This document shows positions 52,426-61,379 of a DNA stretch of 64,000 nt, piece by piece (the first letter of the stretch is position 1; each line of letters begins with the position of its first letter). The stretch covers positions 62,001 to 126,000 of the forward strand of contig CAZVKN010000004.1 in assembly GCA_964627035.1 (NCBI GenBank), written 5' to 3'. The translations under genes and the position numbers were made by a program. Source of the stretch: CAZVKN01 sp964627035 (lineage in GTDB: Bacteria > Electryoneota > AABM5-125-24 > Hatepunaeales > Hatepunaeaceae). The notes under the pieces are model-generated. The model did no database searches, had not been told where the DNA came from, and was given only the letters and a program-made list of their open reading frames with translations.

Positions 52426-54747
52426 GTGTCAGAAAACAGAAATAGTAAGTCAGATATTCCGTGTGATTCACAGGAGTACGTGAAGAAACTCGATTCTCTG
52501 ATCAAACTGACGGAAAAAATGCGCCGCAAAGAGAGGCGGCTTCCGATTCCGTTTGCACAATTCGTCTGCACTGCAGGTGAAGAACCGGAACATGTCTTCA
52601 GAGATGTATTTCAATTTTTCCATGACATGCTGCACCACTATGTCTCAGAAGGAAGGGATGACTACGTCCCGTCGGAAGAATCAATCGGATTCCTGACTTA
52701 CGATTCAAGCGATCTCTTCATAAATGAATGTGACAATCCATATTTTGCCGACAGATTGTTTACAAATCGTCTGATGCATCTCTCAGAAGCATTTCGACAG
52801 GGGACTCAGCGTAACAACATCTTTTTGTTTGACGGTCCTCCCGGAAGCGGTAAAAGCACGTTTCTGAATAATCTTGTTCAAAAACTGGAGGATTATGCGA
52901 GAACCGAAGCAGGGGCAACCTACAAGCTGTATTGGAAACTTGATGTAAAAGCAATCTCAAGATCGAGAAGGTTTAAGAGAAAAAGAACTCTGTTTGAGGA
53001 GGAATTGGGTGAGCTGGGATTGCTCGATGAAGCTACTTACAGCCCTGACAGCGTGATTGACCAAAACGGTGGAAGTGTCGAGTTTTCATGCCCGAGCCAT
53101 GACCATCCGATCCTGATCATTCCAAAGAGCTACCGCAAGGAATTCCTCGATAAGATGATACCGGATAAAGATTTTAAGTACAGACTATTCAACGAGAAAC
53201 AGTATGAGTGGGTGACAAAGGACGTTCCCTGCAACATCTGCACTTCGCTTTATAATTCATTATTGGACGAAGTCAGTGATCCGAGAATACTATTCAGCAT
53301 GATTTATGCTCGCAAAAATCTGTTCAGCAGACAGTTGGGAGAGGGGGTTAGCGTGTTTAATCCGGGCGATGTCGGGCTGAAAGACATCATCGTGAATAGC
53401 ACGCTTCAGGAACAGCTCAACGATCTATTCAAACATGAAGACGTCCGTTTCAGATATTCTTATCTTGCAAAGACCAATAACGGGGTGCTGGCTTTGATGG
53501 ATTTGAAAGAGAACAATGTAAAACGTTTGCAGAATTATCACGGGATAATCAGCGATGGAGTCCACAAGATTGATCTCGCTGAAGAAACAATTAGTACACT
53601 GTTTCTCGGATTGGTCAATCCGTCGGATCAACTGCATTATAAGGATATCCCATCATTTCAGGATCGCATAATTCCGGTTAAGATCCCATACATCCTCGAT
53701 TACAACACAGAAATCGCCGTTTACAAGAACAAGTTTGGCAGAAAGATCCGGAAGAAGTTTCTGCCGAGAGTGCTGAAGAATTTTGCCAAGATTGTTGTTT
53801 CCACACGTTTGGACAAAACTTCCAAAGCTGTTGACAAATGGATTGGAAAAACTACTGAGTACAAGAAGTTTGTAGATAGTGACTTCATGCTCCTAAGGAT
53901 GGATCTTTACACCGGAAAAGTTCCTGAATGGTTGAGCGAGGACCATATCAAAAAGTTTGATCGTAATACGAGAAGGCAGGTTATTGACGAAACAACTGCG
54001 CAGGGGTATAAGGGGATATCCGGCAGAAGGTCGTTGATTGTGTTTAACCGTCTGATGTCAAAATATGCAGATAACGGTGGTCCGATTACTATGGACACTC
54101 TGAAAGAGTTTTTCAAGGAAGATAGCGATTGCCAGAGTGTCGGTATTCCGGTTGGATTCATCAATTCACTCATCGAAATGTACGATTACTATGCTTTGCA
54201 GGAAGTTAAGGAAGCTATCTGGTTCTACAATAAAGAGCAGGTGTCCAATCAGATAATTGACTATCTGTTCAGCATAAACTTTGAACCAGGAACCACAAAG
54301 AGTAACGACTTTACCGGAAATGAGATAGAGATAACCAAAGAGTATTTTGACGAATTTGAAAAGTTGTTGCTTGGTGCGAAGAGTACTGTGAAATCTCGCG
54401 AGACATTCAGAAAGGAAGCTCAAAAGGAGTATATAACCAAGACCGTATCGCAGGAGATGCATCTGGATGAATTAGAGATAACTGAAACCGAACAGTACAG
54501 GAAACTCATCAGGAAATATACACGAAATCTGAAAGAAAATTCGCTAATCCCCTATGAATCAAACGACAATTTCCGCCGTGCAGTAGGTGATTTTGGGACG
54601 GATAACTTCAACGCCTATGATAGCAAATTAAAACGTGATGTTGTGCAACTGTTCACCAATCTCATTGAGAAATTTGATTACAATGAGGACGGTGCAAAGC
54701 TGATAGTTATGTATGTCTTGGACAAGAAGTTGTCCGGCAAGTACTGA
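52426..54747 (+). CDS. Second PrkA-type kinase, divergent and long
   Basis: 773 residues. P-loop FDGPPGSGKST near 136-144 and the PrkA layout throughout, but it differs clearly from the first copy. A Cys/His insertion (SCPSHDHP near 222 and DVPCNICTSL near 267) looks like a zinc site. NNGVLALMDLKENN, then PSFQDRIIPVKIPYILDYNT and GISGRRSLIVFNRLM are the family's conserved regions. The GTG at 52426, 4 bases after spoVR, makes it the last member of the operon. Two PrkA paralogues are known in some bacteria, but a paralogue at each end of the yeaH-spoVR pair is notable. It may phosphorylate or regulate a different target; this is inference. Confidence 0.92.
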   Translation: MSENRNSKSDIPCDSQEYVKKLDSLIKLTEKMRRKERRLPIPFAQFVCTAGEEPEHVFRDVFQFFHDMLHHYVSEGRDDYVPSEESIGFLTYDSSDLFINECDNPYFADRLFTNRLMHLSEAFRQGTQRNNIFLFDGPPGSGKSTFLNNLVQKLEDYARTEAGATYKLYWKLDVKAISRSRRFKRKRTLFEEELGELGLLDEATYSPDSVIDQNGGSVEFSCPSHDHPILIIPKSYRKEFLDKMIPDKDFKYRLFNEKQYEWVTKDVPCNICTSLYNSLLDEVSDPRILFSMIYARKNLFSRQLGEGVSVFNPGDVGLKDIIVNSTLQEQLNDLFKHEDVRFRYSYLAKTNNGVLALMDLKENNVKRLQNYHGIISDGVHKIDLAEETISTLFLGLVNPSDQLHYKDIPSFQDRIIPVKIPYILDYNTEIAVYKNKFGRKIRKKFLPRVLKNFAKIVVSTRLDKTSKAVDKWIGKTTEYKKFVDSDFMLLRMDLYTGKVPEWLSEDHIKKFDRNTRRQVIDETTAQGYKGISGRRSLIVFNRLMSKYADNGGPITMDTLKEFFKEDSDCQSVGIPVGFINSLIEMYDYYALQEVKEAIWFYNKEQVSNQIIDYLFSINFEPGTTKSNDFTGNEIEITKEYFDEFEKLLLGAKSTVKSRETFRKEAQKEYITKTVSQEMHLDELEITETEQYRKLIRKYTRNLKENSLIPYESNDNFRRAVGDFGTDNFNAYDSKLKRDVVQLFTNLIEKFDYNEDGAKLIVMYVLDKKLSGKY

Positions 54748-55063
54748 TATTGTTCAGAGTTCAGGCTTCAGCCTGTTCCGCTATCGTAAGGTCCCGAGGT
54801 TGTAGTTGTCTCAACCACGAGTACGTATGACAATAAATCCCTCATCTTGTCATTCCGGACTTGATCTGGAATCCAGTGATAACAACAGTTTACTGGATTC
54901 CCGCTTTCGCGGGAATGACGGAAATATGAATAAATCAATCAATTCAGTTCAGTAATGTCGGCACTCTCTGTAAAGGTAAATTGTTTTTATGAAGAGTGGA
55001 CTGAAAGTTCGCTCTTAAAGAGGATCCAATCACCCAATACTCAATTACTCAATCACAAAATCA
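54748..55063. other. Repeat-filled spacer between convergent prkA2 and recG
   Basis: No gene is seen. Contents in order: a half family A unit (54752-54779, with CAGGCTTCAGCCTG), a degraded family E hairpin (54802-54818, arms GTAGTTG and CAACCAC), and a long TCATTCCGG...CGGGAATGA inverted repeat (54849-54921). The remaining bases hold no motif that I recognise. The repeats may stop transcription from both sides. Confidence 0.6.
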
Positions 55064-57151
55064 CTATCCAGCCATAATAGTCCTCGGACGCGCATGATAA
55101 TCCTTCCTCAGCTTTTTCCGTAGCTCGGGAAATGGAACAAGGTCTGGATAATCATCCAGCAAGCGTTCTGCAGCTTTGTGCGCTCGTTTCAGAAGATCGA
55201 GATCAGTTGACAAATCAGCGATCCTGAATTTAACTATCCCACTTTGGCGCGCACCAAGCGGATCACCGGATCCACGGAATTTCAAGTCCTGCTCAGCCAA
55301 TTCCAAACCGTCTTCACACTGTTCCAGTACCTTTAATCTCTCAAATCCTATCTCTCCCTCAGATTCAGGCGTTATGAGCACGCAGACTCCACGCATTCCG
55401 GATCGCCCTATACGCCCTCTTAGCTGATGAAGTTGTGACAATCCAAATCGCTCGCTGTTTTCAATCACCATCAGATTAGCGTCAGGTACATCAACTCCCA
55501 CTTCAACCACAGAAGTCGCAACCAGTATCTTCACATCTCCTGTTCTGAACGCATCTAACGCCTTCTGACGCAGTTCAATCGGCAGACGACCGTGAGCCAG
55601 TGCCATCGGAATTCCTCTGAAATCTATGTTGCGATAAGGTTCAAACCTCGCTTCAGCGGCTTCCAATCCTGCCGGACCCTCATCAATCACCGGGAAAATC
55701 AGATATGCACGCTCACCCTTGCTTATTTGCTCTTTTAACCAGGTGAATACTTTGTCACGATTGCTGTCATGAGTAACTCTTGTCTTTACATTACGCGTTT
55801 GGTTAGGCAGCGGATCGAGGAAAGAGAGATCCAGATCACCATAATGAGTCAATGCCAACGTGCGAGGTATCGGTGTTGCGGTCATTAGCAGCACATGCGG
55901 TCTCTCTTTTCCTTTTGCCACCAATCGGGATCTCTGCCTGACTCCAAACCGCTGCTGCTCGTCAATAACGACCAGACCGAGCTTGGGGAATTGAACTCTG
56001 TCCTGAAAAATTGCATGTGTCCCGATGATCAGGTCGGCATGTCCGGTTGAAGCTTCATATAGTGCTCTCCGAATCTCATCGCTGTTTCGGCTGCCGGTTA
56101 CAAGCACAACCTTCATTCCGCTCGATCCGCACCAATCTAATGCTGTTTTGTAATGCTGTCTTGCCAACAGTTCAGTAGGAGCCATCAATGCTGTCTGGTA
56201 TCTGCTCTCTGCAGCAATAGCGGCGGCTGTCAAAGCAACAACTGTCTTTCCTGAGCCGACTTCACCCTGAAGCAAACGATACATTGGAATGCCGGATTTG
56301 AAGTCATATATGAAGCTGTTGAGAGCTTTTGACTGGCTGTCGGTCAACTCAAACGGGAGCCCGGAGATAATTTTCAATGACTGAATATCCCCAACTGTCA
56401 TCGTTATCCCATCACCGCTGCTTCGTCTCCTTCGCAGTGCGGCCATAAGTAGTTGATGATGAAACAGCTCAGCAAACTTGAGCGATGTAATAGCATGATC
56501 AAACAGTTGCGGAGTATCAGGAAAATGGATTCCTTCTATTGACTCCTGAAAAGAGAGTAGATTTTGTTCCTTTCGCACAGAATCCGGCAAATAAGGTCCG
56601 GAGCCGTCCCAATCATCTAACAGTTGACGAAGAAACGGAGACCAGCTTCGGTTGGACAATCCTATCCTGTCCCACCCTTTACCACTTGGGTAAATGGGCG
56701 TTAAAGTATCACCGTCTGAGATTTCCGATTCATCATTCAGAAAGGTCACCTGTGGATGCGTGATCTGAGGACCGTCAAAGAAGCCGATCTTGCCACTGAA
56801 GGCGACCAGCTTGTCGGGTTTCAGCTTGGGTTGCAAATGACGATAGAACCTCTGCTGGAACCACACACCGCTTAAAAATCCCGTCCCGTCTCCGATGATG
56901 GTGATCAACCGTTTCTTGCGACCGTAACCTCTCTCGCCTACCGATTCAATTCGCCCGATTGCGGTGACAGTTTCATTGACGTGGTCAAGTAACTCCTTAA
57001 ATGGTGGGGATTGCCTGCGGTCTATAAAACGCAAAGGGGCTCGCAGCAACAGATCTCCGACAGTTGCGAACCCCTTTGAATAGATATAATCGCTCCGTTT
57101 CGGACCGAGTCCTCGAATTTTTTTTAACGGATCATTCCATTTAAGATTCAT
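55064..57151 (-). CDS. recG: ATP-dependent DNA helicase RecG
   Basis: 695 residues. Branch-migration helicase for stalled forks and Holliday junctions. An N-terminal wedge/OB domain (RGLGPKRSDYIYSKGFATVG, TAIGRIESVGERGYGRKK) is followed by helicase motifs I (LQGEVGSGKT), Ia (MAPTELLARQH), II (VIDEQQRFG), III (LLMTATPIPRTL), V (ATSVVEVGVDVPDANLMVIE) and VI (QLRGRIGRSGMRGVC). The start is ATG 57151: an upstream ATG would add MEIPAFAGMTEI, which is the translation of the repeat at 57159-57231. GGAA lies 5 bases upstream. The length fits the family. Confidence 0.97.
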   Translation of the reverse strand: MNLKWNDPLKKIRGLGPKRSDYIYSKGFATVGDLLLRAPLRFIDRRQSPPFKELLDHVNETVTAIGRIESVGERGYGRKKRLITIIGDGTGFLSGVWFQQRFYRHLQPKLKPDKLVAFSGKIGFFDGPQITHPQVTFLNDESEISDGDTLTPIYPSGKGWDRIGLSNRSWSPFLRQLLDDWDGSGPYLPDSVRKEQNLLSFQESIEGIHFPDTPQLFDHAITSLKFAELFHHQLLMAALRRRRSSGDGITMTVGDIQSLKIISGLPFELTDSQSKALNSFIYDFKSGIPMYRLLQGEVGSGKTVVALTAAAIAAESRYQTALMAPTELLARQHYKTALDWCGSSGMKVVLVTGSRNSDEIRRALYEASTGHADLIIGTHAIFQDRVQFPKLGLVVIDEQQRFGVRQRSRLVAKGKERPHVLLMTATPIPRTLALTHYGDLDLSFLDPLPNQTRNVKTRVTHDSNRDKVFTWLKEQISKGERAYLIFPVIDEGPAGLEAAEARFEPYRNIDFRGIPMALAHGRLPIELRQKALDAFRTGDVKILVATSVVEVGVDVPDANLMVIENSERFGLSQLHQLRGRIGRSGMRGVCVLITPESEGEIGFERLKVLEQCEDGLELAEQDLKFRGSGDPLGARQSGIVKFRIADLSTDLDLLKRAHKAAERLLDDYPDLVPFPELRKKLRKDYHARPRTIMAG

Positions 57152-57158
57152 TATTTCC

Positions 57159-57231
57159 GTCATTCCTGCGAAAGCAGGAATCTCCAAAAAATACGATTCT
57201 AATAGGGGATTCCTGCTTTTGCAGGAATGAC
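57159..57231. repeat. TCATTCCTGC inverted repeat upstream of recG
   Basis: GTCATTCCTGCGAAAGCAGG on the left and CCTGCTTTTGCAGGAATGAC on the right form nested hairpins in a 73-base unit of the 54849 family. It lies between recG and the DUF4139 gene on the same strand and could attenuate read-through into recG. Confidence 0.7.
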
Positions 57232-57237
57232 AATAGA

Positions 57238-58566
57238 CTAATGTCTAACCAACACTCTATACTTGATCTCTCTCTCTTCACCCGGTTTAACCCGGACTTT
57301 CCATTCAACCAAAGACGCTGATTTCTTCTCCCAGCCATCAGTAGTACCGCTTAACAGCTCCCAATCACCCCAGAAATTATCAGCAACTGTTACTGTAACT
57401 GCATCTCTCCGTTTGCGATTACGGATCTTAACCAGATATTCTAACTCCCTATCATTATCGCGCTGCTTCTTGTCAATTCGTGTCCTCTCACCGACAACAT
57501 CAAAAGCATTACCTGTCGAAATTCGTACCGTCTCACCTCTTGGAGTGTGGTCAATCCTATCTTCACCAACAAACTCCAATCCACCATCAGGACCTTCCTT
57601 ATACACTCGAACCAAACCTTTGGGTAGCGGCATTCCGAGACCGGCTTTCTTCTCATTCTTAAACTCTAAATACACCTTGACCTTTTTGCCCTGATGCGGT
57701 TCATAGCGATACTCCTTTTCAATTGGAGTTTCTGCAGTCGGAAACAGGGAAATCTGCTTCATTTGATTGTCGCGAAGTGTGGATTCTCGTTGAAGAGTGT
57801 AGAGGTGATACTCATAGAATTCTTGCTCTTTAAATTGGTCTCTTCCAGATAGAACAGTCATACCTTCAATATCAGCAAATGAACGTCCTTTCCGTTTCTT
57901 CTCAATCTTAACATCACCTGCCATCAATTTAATCTGCGCATCCTTATAAGTTGCACCGGAGTGATTGTTGATATTGACCCATCCGGCAAGATCGAGGTTC
58001 TTGTCATTCTTATCGGTAACAGCAACATACTCCGCTTCCCAACTCATGCCTTTGGTCAAGTATGAGATTTCAGCGTTACCCTTGCCACCTTTACGTGATT
58101 CTGTCATCCAGACCAACGTTGGTCGAGTAATCAAACCTTCCGGCAGTTGTGAGAAATGAACATTGGCAATCCTGTCCTTACCGATTGACCTGATTGTACC
58201 GTCAGCCTCACGCAATACCGCGCCACCATCAGCAGACAGCAGCGTTCCGGTGAACATCCCGTCTTCGGTGATCAGTTCAATTTTGTGGTCAATGTATTTT
58301 GCCATCAGTTTGTAGGGATCCACCAGATCATACTCGTAATTCTGTTCAAGCAGAATTGCTCTATCGGAGTTGAAGTGTACAGATGTCGGGATGATCTGAG
58401 CCGCAACGTCAACGAACCGGATTTCACCGATTCCTTTGGGAAAGTCAAATTCACGGCTTTCGCGTACCAAGCCTAGATTGTCGTTGTAAACGGTAATAGC
58501 TATTTCAGCAGTCGAGATTGAGAATGAGAGCAGAAGCAGGATTGCTATCGCATAGATGAATTTCAT
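57238..58566 (-). CDS. Exported DUF4139 domain protein
   Basis: 442 residues. Signal peptide (MKFIYAIAILLLLSFSISTA). The rest is a DUF4139-type beta-rich protein: an N-terminal VTVYNDNLGLVRESREFDFP strand set, WEAEYVAVTDKNDKNLDLAGWVNINNHSG near 178-206, LMAGDVKI and a Lys/Arg-rich LVKIRNRKRRDAVTVTVAD near 392. It ends in an Ig-like region with GEEREIKYRVLV. DUF4139 proteins are periplasmic or surface-linked and of unknown function. It is on the minus strand, 87 bases ahead of recG's ATG with a repeat between them. Confidence 0.92.
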   Translation of the reverse strand: MKFIYAIAILLLLSFSISTAEIAITVYNDNLGLVRESREFDFPKGIGEIRFVDVAAQIIPTSVHFNSDRAILLEQNYEYDLVDPYKLMAKYIDHKIELITEDGMFTGTLLSADGGAVLREADGTIRSIGKDRIANVHFSQLPEGLITRPTLVWMTESRKGGKGNAEISYLTKGMSWEAEYVAVTDKNDKNLDLAGWVNINNHSGATYKDAQIKLMAGDVKIEKKRKGRSFADIEGMTVLSGRDQFKEQEFYEYHLYTLQRESTLRDNQMKQISLFPTAETPIEKEYRYEPHQGKKVKVYLEFKNEKKAGLGMPLPKGLVRVYKEGPDGGLEFVGEDRIDHTPRGETVRISTGNAFDVVGERTRIDKKQRDNDRELEYLVKIRNRKRRDAVTVTVADNFWGDWELLSGTTDGWEKKSASLVEWKVRVKPGEEREIKYRVLVRH

Positions 58567-58716
58567 AATAAGTCCGGTTTTATTTCTGTTTGAGGTGTGA
58601 ATTGCGATCCAAATTAGGATCTAATACAAAGGTCAATATAACTCAAAAACTATCTGGAATCAATTTTGTTCCATCCGGGGGAGGGTAAAAAATAGCAGTT
58701 CGAGTTCACGCTTCAG

Positions 58717-58845
58717 AGTCTGTCCGATGATGCAAATAAACCGCTGTCAGGTCGCCGCACCTGACAGCCATCCGATGGATATTAAACAAGTAAAGCTGTC
58801 AACCGCGGCGGGTTGACAGCGGAGATACCTATTATCGGACAGACT
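58717..58845. mobile_element. 129-bp MITE-like unit with terminal inverted repeats and two hairpins
   Basis: AGTCTGTCCGATGAT (58717-58731) and ATTATCGGACAGACT (58831-58845) are inverted repeats, 14 of 15 matched. Inside are two family D hairpins: arms GCTGTCAGGT/ACCTGACAGC with loop CGCCGC (58743-58768) and arms GCTGTCAACC/GGTTGACAGC with loop GCGGCG (58795-58820). The flanks GAGTTCACGCTTCAG and GCATGTCTTCTTCC look like the two halves of one family A repeat, so the unit seems to have inserted into it. One end recurs at about 11408. No coding capacity and no transposase nearby. Confidence 0.65.
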
Positions 58846-58885
58846 GTTAAGCATGTCTTCTTCCGTGGCATCAATTAAAGCTTAA

Positions 58886-59269
58886 TCAATCCTCTTCCAT
58901 ACCCCGCACCAAAGCAATTGCACGAAGCACTTCAGTGACCCTGTCGAGATTGAACGGTTTCTGAATGTAATCAAACGCACCAAACTCCAAACACTCACGG
59001 GCGATGTCCATAGATGCTCTACCTGAAACCATCACCACATAAGTTGCAGGTGACCGTCGTTTAATGAATTTTAACAGGGTCTTACCGTTTAATTGGGGTA
59101 AGCTGTAATCTAAAAATGCAATATCCGGTGGATTTTCATTCACTGCGTTCAGCGCTGATGTGCCGTCTTCCGCAGTTGATATGTCATAATCGAAGGTTGA
59201 CAGATGAATCTTCAACACCTGAAGAATTTCAGGCTCGTCATCAACTAATAGTATTTTTAACTTCGACAT
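58886..59269 (-). CDS. Single-domain (CheY-like) response regulator
   Basis: 127 residues, one receiver domain. Acidic pair in LLVDDEPEIL, phospho-acceptor Asp in IAFLDYSLPQLNG (about 55), switch Thr/Ser in VVMVSGRAS and Lys in YIQKPFN. No output domain. It lies after the HD-GYP gene on the same strand with 137 bases between, so it probably has its own promoter. It may receive phosphate in the HD-GYP pathway, which is inference from proximity. No histidine kinase is in the window. Confidence 0.95.
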   Translation of the reverse strand: MSKLKILLVDDEPEILQVLKIHLSTFDYDISTAEDGTSALNAVNENPPDIAFLDYSLPQLNGKTLLKFIKRRSPATYVVMVSGRASMDIARECLEFGAFDYIQKPFNLDRVTEVLRAIALVRGMEED

Positions 59270-59299
59270 CGTCAGTTACCGGTTAATATCTACTTCATA

Positions 59300-59328
59300 T
59301 ATATAACAAAAAATATCGTGAAAAGCAA
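59300..59328 (-). promoter_or_regulatory. Possible promoter of the response regulator gene
   Basis: On the minus strand TTGCTT (59328-59323) and TATATA (59305-59300) are 17 bases apart, ending 31 bases before the ATG at 59269. Confidence 0.4.
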
Positions 59329-59406
59329 GTGTTAAATCGTTATTTCAGGTTATTCAATGAGATTATTCTAAGTTTTGGGTTAATATTGCAGAATATTTAT
59401 GCAATA

Positions 59407-61377
59407 CTACATTTTTTCCGGCAAATCTCTTTCCATGAGCGTTCTTGATATATACAAGAAAGGAGATAATTTTAGATCCTCGCGTCTCGGTCTTGCCAAC
59501 CTCCGCTTATTGCTGTTAAAGATAATGTCAACAACAGGTCGGAGAGGATGACTCCTGTTTATAGTTACCACACGCCCGATCTCATCGTTGTTCAGCATCA
59601 CATAACTGTCAATCGGGAAAAGCGAAAGTTCCTTAACAAGTGTTTTTACCGCCTCTGGATCCAGTTCAATTCCGCTAAGTCTTGCTACCTCCTGTACAGC
59701 TTCGTGTGCGACAAATGTACGTCGGTAATGTCGAGGATGACTGAACGCTTCAAACACATCTGCAGTGGCAATGATGCGTGCAATCGGGTTGATTTGGTTA
59801 CCGTGAAGCCCCTGCGGATAACCCTTACCGTTAACACGCTCGTGAATTTGAAATACAATTTCAATCAATTCGGAATCAAGTTGATGATGAGAATTGTTGA
59901 ATCCTTCTCTCAATATTTTGCTTGAATGATCCGGATGACTTCGCAATATTTTGATTTCTTCCGATGTAAGGGCATCTTTCTTGCTAAGAATATCAGGTGA
60001 GACAATTGTCATTCCAAAATCATGAGTCAGGGCTCCAACTGCAATTTTCATCAGTTTTGATGGAGAATACTGAAGATGCTTACTAATTTTCAAAGCAAAT
60101 ATTGCTGTGTTCACCATCCTGTTCGGCAGCGAATTGTATTCCCGTTTGTTCAGCGAACGCAGTTCCAGATCGCTGTTATTGCCGACTTCTTCGATTAAGA
60201 CCTTTGAGATATTAAATATTGCATCTACATTAATCGTCTCTTCAATATGAAGCTTGGAGAACTGTTTGGCTACAACTTTAACCGCACGATCATAAATGGT
60301 GCTCTTTGCATGTTTTGATGGTGCAGTAGGCTTTGCTGTCGAAATCGGTTTCTTCGATTGAGGTGGTGTCGGTGCAGGTGGTGGTGTACTGATCTTTCTT
60401 TCTGTCTGTGGCATGCTTACCGACTGTACCTGTGGAGCAGGTTCAACCGTCCGGACAACAGGCTGTGGCGGTGGTTCAGGCTTCTCTGTCTGCGTGACTG
60501 AAGGTGGACTTGCCTGAGGCTTATCCAAAAAATCATTTAGCAACTCTTCGACTGATTTATTTGCAGGTTGAGGAGGTTGCCGCTCGCCGGTAACGTTAGC
60601 AGAAGTTCTTGCATTTGGGAAAGTAACAGGATCTGCTTTAGTTGCGGATTTTAACAAACCTTCAAATGATAACGGCTTTTGCTGCTGAGGTGGTGGTGCT
60701 AAAGTGGCAGCAACCGGTTCATTTCCTTTGCCTGCCGAATTATAGGATTCGAACGATCTTTTAATCAGGGAAAGAAATCGGTTTTTCAGATCTTCCGGTT
60801 GAATGCTAAGCGAAACCCACTCCAATTGCAATTTATCAAAACCTGAGTCAAGACCGCTGTTGGGGTCTGTTCCTCCAACCAACAACACCTTCACACGGTT
60901 CGGCTTGGCTATTTTATTTATCTGAGCAATCAGGTTAATGCTCTTCTCCGGTGGATGTCCGGCAGTAATCATCAACATAACAGGACGTTCACTCAAAACA
61001 TGCTGTAGCACCTCTTCATTCTTTGAGATTACTGATGAAGAATAACCAAGTTCAACACTTTTCCCGATTAAGAGCGACATCCACTGGATAGGCACATTGT
61101 AAAACATCACCTCTTGATCGTCAAGTGAAACAGTGCTCAATTCAGGAGCCGGAGGTGGTGGAGTTTGCGGTTTTGGCATTGAAATCTGAGGTGGTGCCGG
61201 AACTGTTTTCCTGGGAGCCGCTGACTGGAGCAAAGTCGGTCGCTTGGAAGGAGTTGCGACAGGTGCAGGAGCTTTGGCGACTGGTTTCCGAACGACTTGT
61301 TTCTTCTTAGCTTTCGGCTTTAGTTTGATCCCTGCTGTGAGCAGATCAGTATGTTTATAGCCTTTTCCCACTATCAA
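59407..61377 (-). CDS. HD-GYP domain protein with proline-rich linker and receiver-like domain
   Basis: 656 residues. N-terminal basic/Pro-rich segment (KPKAKKKQVVRKPVAKAPAP), a degenerate receiver-like domain (about 69-210, VMFYNVPIQWMSLLIGKSVE, lacking a clear phospho-Asp), a long Pro/Gln/Thr linker (about 225-350) and an HD-GYP domain (about 395-570). The metal-binding HD pair (ALTHDFGMT), HPDHS and IHERVNGKGYPQGLHG (GYP motif) are intact, so it can be expected to hydrolyse cyclic di-GMP or a related dinucleotide. TTG 61377 lies 2 bases after the ATPase stop; a GTG 6 bases on is an alternative. Co-transcribed with the GspA-like ATPase. Confidence 0.9.
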   Translation of the reverse strand: MIVGKGYKHTDLLTAGIKLKPKAKKKQVVRKPVAKAPAPVATPSKRPTLLQSAAPRKTVPAPPQISMPKPQTPPPPAPELSTVSLDDQEVMFYNVPIQWMSLLIGKSVELGYSSSVISKNEEVLQHVLSERPVMLMITAGHPPEKSINLIAQINKIAKPNRVKVLLVGGTDPNSGLDSGFDKLQLEWVSLSIQPEDLKNRFLSLIKRSFESYNSAGKGNEPVAATLAPPPQQQKPLSFEGLLKSATKADPVTFPNARTSANVTGERQPPQPANKSVEELLNDFLDKPQASPPSVTQTEKPEPPPQPVVRTVEPAPQVQSVSMPQTERKISTPPPAPTPPQSKKPISTAKPTAPSKHAKSTIYDRAVKVVAKQFSKLHIEETINVDAIFNISKVLIEEVGNNSDLELRSLNKREYNSLPNRMVNTAIFALKISKHLQYSPSKLMKIAVGALTHDFGMTIVSPDILSKKDALTSEEIKILRSHPDHSSKILREGFNNSHHQLDSELIEIVFQIHERVNGKGYPQGLHGNQINPIARIIATADVFEAFSHPRHYRRTFVAHEAVQEVARLSGIELDPEAVKTLVKELSLFPIDSYVMLNNDEIGRVVTINRSHPLRPVVDIIFNSNKRRLARPRREDLKLSPFLYISRTLMERDLPEKM

Positions 61378-61379
61378 TG

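Noticed and set aside
57152..57187. Extended RecG start (MEIPAFAGMTEI)
   Set aside because: This is the well-recognised translation of the TCATTCCTGC repeat; the true start is MNLKWNDP at 57151.
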